Shown here piece by piece: positions 21,199 to 32,345 of a DNA stretch of 64,000 nt. A model generated the notes under the pieces. The model had not been told where the DNA came from. It was given only the letters and a program-made list of their open reading frames with translations, and did no database searches. This stretch comes from Cyrtodaria siliqua (Eukaryota > Mollusca > Bivalvia > Adapedonta > Hiatellidae), in the NCBI GenBank assembly GCA_037043455.1, contig JAWPHD010001422.1, positions 124,001-188,000 of the forward strand. Reading direction: 5' to 3'. Position 1 is the first letter of the stretch. Every line of letters begins with the position of its first letter. Made by a program: the position numbers and the translations under genes.

Positions 21199-21925
21199 GT
21201 AGTAATTAAAAATTAATGTAAAATATAAAGATAAAACTATTTACAAATAAGGGAAGATATGGAAGTAATATAAACTATATATGTAAATCAACAAATGCCC
21301 GTCAACGGGTATATAAACAAGTAAATATATATACGAACATATTATAATGATTTATATAGTCTGATTTCTTTCAGGAAAACTAAAACAAGACTAAAATCTA
21401 TAGTATCAAATAATTATTTCATAGTATTAACATTGTAGTACTTTTGACGCATAGGATCAGACTACACATTCCAGCAAGAGGTTAAGCAGAGTACTCAGAC
21501 TGATCTGATCTATGGAGAGTTGGTGTGTTTTTCACTATAAAATAATAGATTGTTCCGTGATACAGAATTTAGAAAATGTGCCTATAACCAGTTAGCAAAA
21601 CAAATCGGGACATATCAATTGCAAAGTATGATTACGTCTCAAAACACAATTATCTTGATTTGTATTGAGGAGTTAATACGTGTGCGATAGTTATTGTGCA
21701 GTGCACAATGCTATAATATATAAAGACATACCGTTGGTGTAGTTGAATTTTCAAGCTTTGGGGAGAAAAAAGAGCGCAGGGTACATTGATCAAAGTCCGC
21801 TCTGGGTAACTATTGTTTTATTAAATATATTTGGAAACTTGATCGATGTATCGTTGTTTAACCTGCACGAAGGCTTATATACCGACTATTTGGACGTGAG
21901 TCGTACTAACACTACCCGCGACTCA
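21199..21925. other. intergenic, no feature recognised
   Basis: AT-rich DNA without recognisable gene or repeat. The open frame at 21743-22018 runs into the 62-bp tandem repeat and has no family resemblance. Confidence 0.4.
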
Positions 21926-21927
21926 TT

Positions 21928-22160
21928 CGTATTAATGTGTACCATTTCAAGTATAGGTTCTCTAGCTTTAACATGTTTAAGGATTGAGCACGTATTAATG
22001 AGTACCATTCAAGTATAGGTTCTCTAGCTTTAACATGTTTAAGGATTGAGCACGTATTAATGAGTGCCATTCAAGTATAGGTTCTCTAGCTTTAACATGT
22101 TTAATGAGTGCCATTCAAGTATAGGTTCTCTAGCTTTAACATGTTTAAGGATTGAGCAAA
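21928..22160 (+). repeat. 62-bp tandem repeat, nearly four copies
   Basis: The unit is cgtattaatgagtaccattc, aagtataggttctctagctt, taacatgtttaaggattgag, ca. The copy near 22100 is shortened. Confidence 0.9.
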
Positions 22161-22164
22161 CTAA

Positions 22165-23600
22165 TTACTAGTTTTAATTTCTATTGAGATTAAGTTAATT
22201 TCACTGGAAATCCTCGCAGATTCCGAATGATATACTTTTAGATAACAATTTACATCACCTTGGACTTTGCCGAACTGATGAGAAAACAGAATAAAAAAAA
22301 TGTGCATTATACTTTGGTATATTTACTAACCCTCAAAATTCGTGCAATTAAAACAGTGCATGTACAACATAAGATATTTAAGTAATACATACTACTGTAA
22401 TATGTTAATTGTACATTTAATTTGTTAATTTCATATGTATTTATCACACAACTTGCGTAGTGGGAGTGTTATAAAGCCATGCTATATTTATAATATATAA
22501 TAAATAAGCAAATGAAAATCGTTCGGGCTTTTCCGTTCAGCTCGATGTGCATCGGAATTGCCTCGTCGGTTTCCGTACCCGTTTTAAATATCGGCAGCTA
22601 TAATAATACATGTTCCTAATGAGACTTTTTATTTGGTGTTATGTGATAAATAGAATCAAACATTCGTGCTATTTAACATTAACGTTATTAAACTCGTTGA
22701 ACAGACTCGCACCATATACCTTTACCCAACTCGATTAATAAATCCAATATTAAACAAACACTAACGCAAGATCCTCTAGTTACAATGATTATGATAATCA
22801 CGGTAAATAAATATCCAATTAGCAAACTGAGAGTGTTTATTAAACAAAACTTGGCTAGTATTTTACAGGCATTGTCTGGTCTGCAGAGCCTTGATTGCAA
22901 AGTAAGTCACGTTAGTTATTATATTCACGTTTGAACAGTTTAATAAGTCAATAAATATGAGCATGCTTGGCTTCTTAAGAACATATTTCATAATATACTT
23001 TATCCACACGTCTTTGTTTACACCAGGAATTATAATTTTATGTTACTCGTTATCTAGTGATCGGCATTGAACCAATTAATGTCTAAGTTTAAATTTGAAA
23101 AGTAGAAAGTAAATATTGGAAACATTATCCTAGAATATTGGAGATAATGTCAATACCTTTGATTTACAAAGAAAGTAGTTATGGAAGCATTATCCTGGAC
23201 TGTTGGAGTGTAAATACGCTTGAATTACACTATATTAAAAGAAGAGCGATACCATGATAGTCTATTCGTATTAGGCGTTCGATTAGTTTCATTATTGTTT
23301 ATGAATATCACTCTTTATTTTATGCTTAGCAATGAAATAAAAGTGGTATTTCATACGTGTGAAATATAGTTTTATTTTTTCACTGCCGGAACTACTTTTT
23401 ATTTTCAAATTTTTTTCCCCCAAAAGTTGCTATAAATATATCATTGGATTGGAAATAACTTAACTAAGAAAATGAGTCGTAGATTATTGAAATCGGTTAA
23501 GTAGTTTAGAAAATAGGGGGAATTACAAAACAGCAATTTCATCATATGACGTCGTCAGCTTTTTATTTATTTTTCTGCATACGGCAGTACACTTTGATTA
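22165..23600. other. intergenic, no feature recognised
   Basis: No exon or element is recognised. A loose pair of phrases near 23115 and 23180 (ggaaacattatcctag / ggaagcattatcctgg) suggests an old duplication of about 70 bp. Confidence 0.4.
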
Positions 23601-23616
23601 TAAAGCATAAATAATA

Positions 23617-23733
23617 GTTGTTTTGTCGTGAATAATAGATTTTATCTCATCTCGAAGTGATCAAACTTCAATATAAATATAAAGTTTTCACACTTCTCGA
23701 TGAAATAAAATCTGTTATTCACTCCAAAACAAC
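23617..23733. repeat. long inverted repeat (about 43-bp arms, 31-bp loop)
   Basis: The left arm 23617-23659 (gttgttttgtcgtgaataat...) and right arm 23691-23733 (...attcactccaaaacaac) pair over almost their whole length. The structure directly precedes the Gypsy relic. Confidence 0.8.
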
Positions 23734-23749
23734 AAATATCCTCTATGGA

Positions 23750-24660
23750 TTGAAGGCAGAATAGGATAGCCATTGCTCGAACGTTCTTGGTACGCAGTGA
23801 TCACCAAGCTTTGACTTACCTAATCAAGTTGAAAGAACCAAAAGTGCATTTTGCAAGATGGATTGGACATTTATCTGAATTCGACTTCAGCATAGGATTT
23901 CGCCCTGGAAACATACATGGGAATGCCGATGCCCTGTCATATTGTCCAAATCTATGGGATTGTCACTGTTCCGAAGCTGATAATCTCGAACCCCTCCGAT
24001 ATGGTCCCTGATATAAATGTAGTAACCGAATGCTGGAAATGACAGGAGAAAGAACTGCGAGTACATCAAAAGATGAAACAAAAGAAAGTACTGATAGTAC
24101 ATTATCGTCTATACAATATGCGAGAAATGCAAGGTGTAACCGAAAGATTCAATCGTACTATTTTACGAATGTTAAAGTGATATTTACGCATCGAGCAATA
24201 ATACTGGGATGTACACTTAGGTTGTATGGCTGCTGCTTATAGGGATACCCCCATGCATCTAATGGTCTCGCCCCTAATTTACTGATGCTTGGTCTTGAGG
24301 TTCGACTACCTGCAGAATTAGTTTATGGTGGTCAAAGCAACCATTCCGATATAATTACTACTTATGGCGATTATGTACATGTCCTAAGGGCTAGAATGCA
24401 ACACGCGCACGAAGTAAGCACCATTGTGTCAGTGCACAAAAGCAAGAAGACATCTATGACGCAAAATTAGCAATGAATGAACTTGTGTGGGTGAAAAATC
24501 AAACCAGTGAAATCTCGAAAGCTACAGCCGTCTTACCAAGAGTTCTGCGTTTTAATTATGAAGTGAATTATCTTACCTATAAGATACAAATTGGTAAAGC
24601 GTCCGAAAGAGTTCTTCACCATAATAAGATGAAGCCTTACGAAGAGGACAGTGTACCATA
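23750..24660 (+). pseudogene. Ty3/Gypsy retrotransposon relic: RNase H and integrase parts
   Basis: 23787-23960 encodes an RNase H C-terminus with VRSDHQALTYL, FARWIGHLSEFDFSI and GNADALS, diagnostic of Ty3/Gypsy polyproteins. From about 24130 the other frames show the end of an integrase: VTERFNRTILRML, WDVHLGCMAAAYRDTP, LEVRLPAELVYGGQSNH and LVWVKNQTSEISKATA with a KMKPYE end. The middle (integrase zinc finger and most of its catalytic core) is deleted and the remaining pieces are split by stops and frameshifts. No long terminal repeats could be paired by eye. Confidence 0.85.
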
Positions 24661-24774
24661 ATAGATACGGAAAATGCAAGCTTAGACGTAAGTCAGTCTA
24701 TTACTAATATTAATTCAGTCCACAGTCATCACGAAAACTTATCCATGCCCGTATTCTATTTTCGGGAGAATTTC

Positions 24775-25640
24775 TCAAATCCAAGTCAAATCTTACGTGA
24801 CACTTAGAGGTCGGTCCTACAGATGTATTAGCTGTCCCTTACTATCTACAGCCTATGTAGCCGAGAAAAAGAGGGTTATCTCTCACATCTATAAGGACCA
24901 TGTGGAGTTTACCAGGGCATCATTTTACTGCCGAATATATCTCTTCTGATCAACGGACCAGGAGTCATTGGAGCGATATGTACTCCCGGGTACCTATCTT
25001 TCCCATGCCGCCAAGGTAGACGAGCGCAAGGGACTTCATATTTCACTACCGTTCATGAACAGTCTCAATCAAACCGAGACTGCAATATTTCGTATGTATC
25101 GTGTTCGGTCATTTCCAAAGGTCCACTCTCACACTCTTATTTACAAGGCAACCTGATTAACAGCACGTTGGCAAAGCTTTGCCAGCCCGAAGGAGGAGGA
25201 GATTCCCTCAACGCAAATAGCGCCAACAGTACAATATTGTACTACCAGGCCACTAAACGTAATAGAGAAACCACCATCACCTCTGCCACTGCCATCGCCA
25301 CCCTGTCGGAGCCAGAAGCCATCTTTGTTACCAAAGTTATCCGGGATATCGACTTCAACATCTGCTCATCCCTGGATAAGCAAACTCAACATTTTGCAAT
25401 GCTGAGGGCATCCCTTTCCTTAATTATGAGGCGAATGGAAGACCGTGACATAGAGAGGCAACGCAAGGACACATACAACCGGGACATAGACCGTCAACGC
25501 CAGGAGGCATACGAATGGGAACGCCTAGACCATTCCACCAAAAGCATAGTAGTCGCCCTCCAGTCAGCCAGGTCCATGATAAAAGACACCGGGACAAAGT
25601 GAAAAGCGTGGAAGTCGTTCCGAAGAAGGCCAAGAAATAG
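24775..25640 (+). pseudogene. accessory ORF of the Gypsy relic: zinc-finger-like then coiled region
   Basis: Downstream of the integrase end, broken frames give RSYRCISCPF, AYVAEKKRVISHIYKDHVEF, FYCRI and ESLERYVLPGTYLSHAAK. This is two cysteine pairs with histidines spaced like C2H2-type fingers. Then 25168-25602 encodes a hydrophilic, charged segment (VIRDIDFNICSSLDKQTQHF, MEDRDIERQRKD) and, after a shift, a basic VVPKKAKK end at 25616-25638. The hairpin repeat sequence (25062-25084) is embedded between the two parts. Accessory proteins downstream of pol exist in some Gypsy elements; the function here is unknown. Confidence 0.55.
25062..25084 (+). repeat. hairpin of the dispersed repeat family (arms CAGTCTC / GAGACTG)
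   Basis: This is a perfect seven-base-pair stem with loop AATCAAACC, preceded by ttcatgaa and followed by caatatttcgtatgtatc. It is the reference copy for comparing stem changes at 53178-53200, 57570, 57847, 62628 and 63886. Confidence 0.8.
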
Positions 25641-26145
25641 TTTTTAATTCCAGAGATTTGTAATGTTTTGTATTAATTAAAATTCTGTACCGCGCGCTTT
25701 CTTTTCATTAAAAAGCAAGCAAAAAAGACAAGAAGACATTTTTGATTAAACATAATACGCTTGTAAACATATCAAATATTTACTGTTTTTTGGTAAAAAT
25801 CAAAATTTTGACTGATTTATGTATGGGGTACACAGATAGTGATCCCGATTAGGCAATATAGGTATGGGATACACATACACAAATTCCGATTAGCCGATTT
25901 CGGTATTGGATACACAATGATTAAAGTATGAGGTGCATATTTACACATCTTTATTATACACTGTATGTGCATGTCTTTTTCTAAAATTGAATGTTTCTTT
26001 GAATTTTGAAAACTAATGTTTTATTGAATCACAAGTATCGTATACATGATCATTTATAATAAAAAAGGGTATTATCAAAGTACCGAAAGTACTATCATTG
26101 CTTTAATACTTAAGAAAATAAGATTTAAAAAAATTATCTACTGTG
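25641..26145. other. intergenic, no feature recognised
   Basis: A weak tandem of about 45 bp (gggtacacagatagtgatcc / gggatacacatacacaaatt) occurs at 25826-25920. Nothing else is seen. Confidence 0.4.
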
Positions 26146-26812
26146 CATTTCATGGTGCCTAGACGTCGAATATGAATCGAGATGTTTTCATACCTGATAT
26201 GATTGAAAAGAATGAAAACAGACGCTCCTGAATCTGTTTGCAATCTTCGCGTAGCTATCCGCTAAACTTCGCAAAGCCAAAATTTCAATTTGACCTCCCA
26301 TATTTACATGTAATTCCATTGACAGCCGAAAACCAAAATGGCGACGACGGAACATTCCATTTTTCTAGGGTAGGGTGACTGAAAAATTGTTGACTAATAG
26401 TGGTGTAAGTAACAAAATATAAACGAGTATACTATTTACCTACCTTTTGGTTGCTAGATATAATAGTTTTCATTCCAAAATAAAAGATAAGTATGATCGA
26501 TTGCTGGAGATGCTGAACATTGAACAACAACACCACCCTGCACACCCTTCGTTTTACTTGATACATCCGAACCCTAGAAACAGACATGCGCAGACGACAA
26601 TTTCTAAAAATATCGCCGCCATGTTGTTCTATTTTTTACAATGTAAACAACAGGGTCAAAATGAATTTTAGACTTTGTGAACCATTACGGAAGACTATGG
26701 CAAGACTGTAAACAGATCCAGGAGCGTCTATTTTCATTCTATCTATGAAAGCATATAGCAAGTAATAAAAACAAATATTGATTCATATCTGACGTCGAGG
26801 CACCCTGAAATG
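26146..26812. mobile_element. TIR element, about 667 bp, with long imperfect inverted ends
   Basis: catttcatggtgcctagacg at 26146 and the reverse complement of 26793-26812 match with two mismatches. A second inverted block lies inside (gaatgaaaacagacgctcct near 26209; aggagcgtctattttcattc near 26721). The arms thus extend about 110 bp with gaps. The short open frame inside shows no transposase resemblance. Confidence 0.7.
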
Positions 26813-28204
26813 AAGAGTAAATAGATATGTTTAAGATTATATAACATTAATAACTTATCATATTGACGAATATCAGTTTACTGTAAATTGTTGTTTTGAA
26901 TACACGAAAACTGTATTGATACCAAGTGGGCGGCGGCAAGTAATATTGCCAGTTTTACTTCATGAGTGTTTGTACATTCTTTATCTTATCGCTTCAAACG
27001 TAGGATAACCTCCATCCATAAAACCCTATTGTATCAAAAAGTGTGATGACTGGTTATTATTCAGTGTGTAAAATTGTATATTTATGTAAATTAGTGAGCA
27101 ACTATACCTCCACTAAGAAGATTAGTACTCTATATATTACTTGTCCAAGTATAAAAGGAGCCATCACTTTGCTGAAATAAAAGCATGAATTATAGAACAT
27201 GGCTCTATGATGTTGTTTAATAATTGATGTGTGATGTAGTTTCCGAGACACGAGCGTACAAACCAAATTTATCTAAGTATAAACATGTCCATAATAGCAA
27301 TATATATTTTTTATCATTGTTACGCTTGACTTTTTCGCAGTTTTAGGTCACACGAAGGTATTTCATTGATTTATTCCATCATTAATTGTGTGTAAGTGTA
27401 ATTATTGATAAATGCATTATTAAATATTGGTACAGGATTAAATCGTAAATCATTTGTTGCCTTAGGAAAATGTAAACTCTCCCGACAGAAAAATGGTTGC
27501 GTTAACCCGACGTTCCGACAATAATCTGTGGATTCCCAACTACCCTACGATAGTTTGTAGCATTGTTAAATATCCAAAAAGATTCTGTTGAATCACCAAA
27601 TTCGATCGATCTGAGTTTACTATAAAATCAGCCGATTTTTGGATCGAGGACTTTCAATAGCTAGAATTCATAGGAAACGTACGCATTTTGGCCCGTTTGA
27701 AAATTGTCAGAATTTCATATCCCGCGCTTTCAATACAAATTTAAACTAGTAATTAGTATCTCAAACCTTTTAAGCCACAGAGCATATACTTTAAATGACA
27801 ATCATTAATATGAATGAGTTACGGGTGAAGTAGTTTCAGTTCGACGCACATATAAATGGTCTTTATCTAAGCCAGAAATCAATGCGTAAAATATAGCCTT
27901 AGTACAGGTAACATCGATTCATCGATTCAGTTTCCGAATATATTTAATAATCAAAGAACTGCGAACTGAATGGCGAAAACATCAGTAAGCAATTGGTTTT
28001 GAACTGTTCCTATAGTTAAGTTTAAAGATTGTATGAATTTGTATGAATTTTATTGGCGAAGTGATTCTTGTTAACTGTTATAGATCTCTCAAGCCGAGGC
28101 GTCCTTATCCACTGAGCAAGAGGCCGCTGAATCCTTACCTGAAGTTCATGATTAAGGGTTGTAGGAAGTGGCAAGTTATGGTTTGAGATAGTTGGTTTAA
28201 ATCT
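26813..28204. other. intergenic, no feature recognised
   Basis: No exon, RNA gene or transposon protein is recognised. Confidence 0.4.
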
Positions 28205-28990
28205 TTTGTTTTTAGTAGTCGCCATGAACTTGTACTTTTTTTAATGTATTTTTAGCTATGGCGGCCATTTTTAATTTCCGGCCGACCTTTTTTTTAATAG
28301 GACCAACTAGATATCAAGAGCAACATTCCTGTAAAGTGTCATAAAAATCCATCAAGTATTTTCAGAGTAATCGCCACAAGTATTTCCTATATAACACTAT
28401 GTAAACGAAGATGGCCGCTGGTGACCATGTTTGACATCGAAATGAGTTTTGTGTAGGACCAACTACATGTCATGCCAGTCATTTTAGTAAGTATTACTTA
28501 CGGTTTTTGAGAAGTAGTCGCCACAAACTTGTATTGTGTAAAATCTATTTTCAGCTGTGGAGGCCATCTTTAAATTCCGGCCGGCCTGTTTTATTGCTAT
28601 GGACCAACAAGAGCAACATTCTTGTAAAGATTCATGGAAATCCATGAAGTTGTTTCAGAGGAGTAGTCGCCACAAGTGTTTTATATATAACTCCATATAA
28701 ACAAAGATGGGCGCTGGGTGCCATGACATCGACTCAAAATGAATTTTGGTTAGGACCAACTACATGGCATGCCGGCCACTTTGGTTTAAGGTTCCAATCA
28801 ATAACACTTATGTTTTTGGGAAGTGGCCGGTAAGAAATTGTATTTGTAAAATATAGATTTAGCCGTGGCAGCCATCTTGAATTTCCGGCTGACATGTATT
28901 ACTAGACATCAAGAGCAACATTCCTGTGAAGTTTCATGAAAAAACTGTCAAGCAGTTTCAGAGGAGTAATCGCCACAACAGTGCTCCAAG
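28205..28990 (+). repeat. about 300-bp unit in two and a half tandem copies
   Basis: gtagtcgccatgaacttgta (28217), gtagtcgccacaaacttgta (28516) and gtggccggtaagaaattgta (28823) each start a copy. Each then has ggcggccat.ttt..atttccggccg, aggaccaac, caagagcaacattcctgtaa and tcgccacaagt. Copies differ by 15-25 per cent, so the duplication is old. Confidence 0.8.
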
Positions 28991-29254
28991 AAAATTAAAA
29001 TTGGGGAATAGTTAAACTCTGTGATGAGGCAGATTTGAAGAATTGCATTTTATATATTTTTTTTGTATTCATTGTTTTTGTATTTGTTTATTTATATGAG
29101 AATAATCCAAAATTAGAGTATTTAAATTCAAAATGAATTTTATATGAGAATAATCCAAAATTAGAGTATTTAAATTCAAAATGAATTCAGCCTGCGGATT
29201 GTTTCTTCGTTAATAAAGCGTCAACCGAGTGCATGTGCATACACTTTTAAATGA

Positions 29255-29800
29255 AAACGTTCTTGCCTCTCACCGCTGCGGGTTCGATTCCCACTGAGAG
29301 CTAGACTTGTCAAGTGAGATAGTGTCGATTCTTACGGATGACGGGACGTATACAGTACTGGTTCTACACAGGAAATGAGGACTGGCGTGGCGCAATCGGT
29401 AGCGCGGCGGATTTGTAACCGGAGGCCCCGGGTTCAATCCTCCGTGGTGCCACTGAGTTCCGTCGGTGTGTTCTTGGGCAAGACACTATCCCTTAGCCTC
29501 GTCCGTCGGATGGGGACGTAAACCGGGCGGTCCCGTGTATCGGTGTATCCTCCGAGCACGTTAAAGAACCATAGGAATCTATTCGATAATAAGAGTAAGG
29601 CAGGTTCCCGGATTCATATGTATCCTTCCCCTCTCTCTGGGGCGGCTCTAAATAACCTATACTGTGTTGATGAGCCGTTAAACAACATTCAATTACACAG
29701 GAAATATTGAGTGATCTGCCACAAATAAATCGACCGTCACATATGGCCTAACATGTGCTAAAACTGCGTTAAACTTCATTCAAATAAACAGACAAATGTA
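29255..29800 (+). mobile_element. Ser/Leu-type tRNA-derived SINE, split by a second SINE
   Basis: The left half, 29255-29376, carries the B box (gcgggttcgattcc), gtgtcgattcttacgg and actggttctacacaggaaat. The right half from 29694 repeats tacacaggaaat and continues with the family's 3' part (gaccgtcacatatggcctaa, catgtgctaaaactgcgtta). The A box and 5' end are missing. Confidence 0.75.
29377..29693 (+). mobile_element. complete tRNA-derived SINE with 12-bp target-site duplication
   Basis: The head reads ctggcgtggcgcaatcggta (A box) and ccccgggttcaatcctccg (B box). The body is the one shared by all copies of this family here, and the 3' end is gatgagccgttaaacaacat plus tcaat. tacacaggaaat occurs immediately on both sides (29365-29376 and 29694-29705), so this is a genuine insertion. 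It is the best reference copy of the family in the window. The tRNA-like head is not a functional tRNA gene: its ends do not pair into an acceptor stem. Confidence 0.9.
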
Positions 29801-30010
29801 CTATACTAAACAAATGGAGATCGGTGCTAATATGTACACTCAGTACTTGCAGAGTTGCTTGGAATGGTTAAATCAAATGTACTTTTATAAAATTCAAAAA
29901 TAAAGTTGGAAATTTCGAAGTTAATTAACTAAAGGATCATATCATTTAAAAGACATGCCGTTAAACATACTTAAAAATTATGTTAAATTTATTTTAAAAA
30001 AACGTACATG

Positions 30011-30547
30011 TATTCAAATTCGGTACTCTATCGACGATGGTTATATTTTACCCTAAACGATTTTCATAATATGACTGAAGGTCTCACACCTCTATTATCT
30101 CCCCTAAAAGCTCACGGACCTAGAGACAAAAGGAAAACAGAAAATAATTCTATCTTTTTTCTCAATTTTAGGCAATCTTTAATTTGAAAAATAGGTTTTT
30201 CTTTGCTTTAGCATACATCTGCAGTGTGAAAGACAGATGATACAGAAAATCCCATGTTGATATGAGGTTTCATTCAAATTTCAGAAGTGTTTGACCTAAT
30301 CACCACATATTCAGCTGGCTAGTGTATGAATTGTGTATTTTCCATAGGGGTCACATAAACATGAGCGAGAAAAAAAACACCTGGCTAACTTATGTATTTT
30401 ATTGTTTTAAATTACTGGTCTTGGCTATACTGACGATATTAAACCAACAACAATGTCTGCTGGCCTGCTTTGAAGCTCAGATGTCGGAAAAGGCTGTACA
30501 ATAACCCTATGGGAAAATTAATTGAGGTGTGAGACTTGAAATGTCAG
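30011..30547. other. intergenic, no feature recognised
   Basis: The short open frame at 30322-30504 has no recognisable domain. No splice-supported exon is seen. Confidence 0.4.
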
Positions 30548-30770
30548 TTGGCTGGCGTGATCGAGGGGATAACGCAGTGGACTTAAAACCGGAGGACCTG
30601 AGTTCAAGCATCACGGTTGCCACTGAGTTTATACGGCGCGTTCTTGAACTTTCCCATTAGTAAAAGTAGGGCAGGTTCCCGGATTCCTATGAATCCTTCT
30701 TCTCTCTCTGGGGTGGCTTTAAATAACACAGACAGGGCGTTGATGAGCCGTTAATCAACATTCAATTCAA
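30548..30770 (+). mobile_element. tRNA-derived SINE, internally deleted variant
   Basis: The head ggctggcgtgatcgagggga and acctgagttcaagcatc are followed by a body lacking the gatggggacgtaaa block. It resumes at agtagggcaggttcccggat and ends with gatgagccgttaatcaacat. Its head differs from that at 29377 and resembles the one at 15814-15872, so at least two head types share one tail. Confidence 0.8.
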
Positions 30771-30924
30771 TGTAAAGTTAGTTGGACATGGTTTTACTTT
30801 GAAACAGTTCATACCTTTCCAGAACATGTGTGTAATTATAATATATTAGTTTTAATCTGATGTGAAATTACTTGTTTCCCTATAATTTACCTAGTGTTTA
30901 TAATATACTAATTGGTTTGTATGT

Positions 30925-31105
30925 TTTATGGTGCTTTTACGTCATTTTCAACACAGACCACCCATTTTCCTGAGTAGAACCCTCATTCGTTAGAATCGAT
31001 ACTTCCTCACTTTCAAGCTCCCAGTGTGGCTCGAGCCCGCAGCGGTGAGAGGCGAGACGGTTTATGCAACGTCGTTAACCTCTCGGCCACGGAGACGCCC
31101 ATACT
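30925..31105 (-). mobile_element. tRNA-derived SINE (Ser/Leu-like head)
   Basis: The minus strand reads gggcgtctccgtggccgaga, ggttaacgacgttgcataaa, gctgcgggctcgagccac and ggttctactcaggaaaatgg, and ends with gttgaaaatgacgtaaaagc. Confidence 0.8.
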
Positions 31106-31441
31106 ACAAATCGTGTATTGACTCAGTTTTTTTTACCTGAAAACATGAGATAATGCATATAGAATATATCGTGACGAAGTGCCCAGTATAAAACGATTCT
31201 TCAGATTAAAAGTCTTTCATTATATTTTTTTCCAAATTAGTTCACTATTATGGTAGAATGATCAATGCATATCGCAATTATACAAACTGCTAAGCCTTTC
31301 ATTAATTTTTTTTCAAATTAGTTCAATACATATCGCAATTATTGTAACTGCTGATATCGCTGTCGTATTTACAAACTGGTATTTATTACCTAATCTATCT
31401 TTGATACACTATTACACTCTTTAAACAAGTATAGCCAAAAT

Positions 31442-31445
<4 letters not shown>

Positions 31446-31474
<29 letters not shown>

Positions 31475-31498
31475 TGCGTGTGTGTGTGTGTGTGTTTG
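31446..31498 (+). repeat. alternating (TG)/(CGTG) purine-pyrimidine tract
   Basis: tgtgtgtgtgtgcgtgcgtg and continuation, about 53 bp of strict alternation. Such tracts can adopt left-handed DNA; that is known chemistry, not shown here. Confidence 0.9.
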
Positions 31499-31527
31499 TG
31501 GTAAGGAGTGGAGTGGGGGTGGAGGGT

Positions 31528-31840
31528 ATAACATTCTGGACTTAAACAAAGACAAAGAAAGTGTCAAACGTATTGTATAACACATTGGTACATTTAGATG
31601 AGATGTTATTTATTTATATTTTTTTGTGGGGTGGGGTATACTTATAACATTCTGGACTTAAACAAAGACAATGAAAGTGTCATACATATTGTATAACACA
31701 CTGGTACATTAGATGCGATGTTATAGTTTATTTATGCAGTGGGGGTATACTTATAAAATTCTGGACTTAAACAAAGACAAAGAACGGGTCATACATATTG
31801 TATAATACATTGGTACATTTAGACGAGATGTTATAGTTTA
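31528..31840 (+). repeat. about 112-bp tandem repeat, three copies
   Basis: ataacattctggacttaaac begins copies near 31528, 31642 and (as ataaaattctgg) 31753. Each continues with aaagacaaagaaagtgtc and ttgtataacacattggtaca. A single diverged copy lies on the minus strand at 14600-14712. Confidence 0.85.
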
Positions 31841-32345
31841 TTTATGATAGGTTTTAAAGGGAGACTTGACAGTCCAGTCTTGAATCATTGAGATCAATTA
31901 TTAGAATAGTGCGAAGCAAATTGTTTTCACATATTACTAACTATTGATTATATTGCAACAATAATATATTTAAACAAAAAAACATTGTAGATTGGCGTGG
32001 AATTTTTAAATCTCAATTATTTAATAATATTCAAGCACTTTTAAAGTCGGATTGATACAGGATTAATAAATCGAGATGCTTATTTTAATGCTTGATATAT
32101 ATAACTCAAGATTGCCGTGTGTCCCTTTAAGATGTGCGTTTGAACTTACCTAATAAAACATACTTACTAACGGGGTTTTTATATATTAAAACCCTGTTAA
32201 TATACAGAAATTAAACGTATTCGGCTCGTCTTTTTCGTTTGAGCAACGCACAGTTCTGATTAATGTTTGTCTCCCTATTCCGTATCGTGCAATCAACATC
32301 TTGATCTCCCTATTCCGTATCGTCCAATCAACATCTTGATCACTT
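31838..32345 (-). mobile_element. dispersed repeat with TIR element, inverted partner of 12140-12671
   Basis: aaagggagacttgacagtcc (31856) and the complement of tcaagattgccgtgtgtccc (32107) form the inverted ends. Outside them gtttatttatgataggtttt and the tgattggacgatacg / gatcaagatgttg words match the 12-kb locus. The gatcaagatgttgattg..cgatacggaatagggaga phrase is itself duplicated in tandem at 32270-32340. Confidence 0.7.

Larger units (their letters stand above)
29030..30010 (+). repeat. old dispersed repeat; inverted partner of 16390-17010
   Basis: It includes a perfect tandem pair of 50-60 bp (tatatgagaataatccaaaa ... at 29093 and 29142) and the flanking parts that match 16390-17010 in reverse. 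Two SINEs lie nested between. Confidence 0.6.

Noticed and set aside
21743..22018. 91-residue ORF resembling a membrane protein
   Set aside because: It runs into the 62-bp tandem repeat and has no recognisable motif.
26447..26671. ORF inside the TIR element as a transposase
   Set aside because: It is only 74 codons with no catalytic triad or HTH pattern; the element looks non-autonomous.
29377..29455. Functional tRNA gene
   Set aside because: A and B boxes are present, but the segment is the head of a SINE with body, 3' end and target duplications; the ends do not form an acceptor stem.
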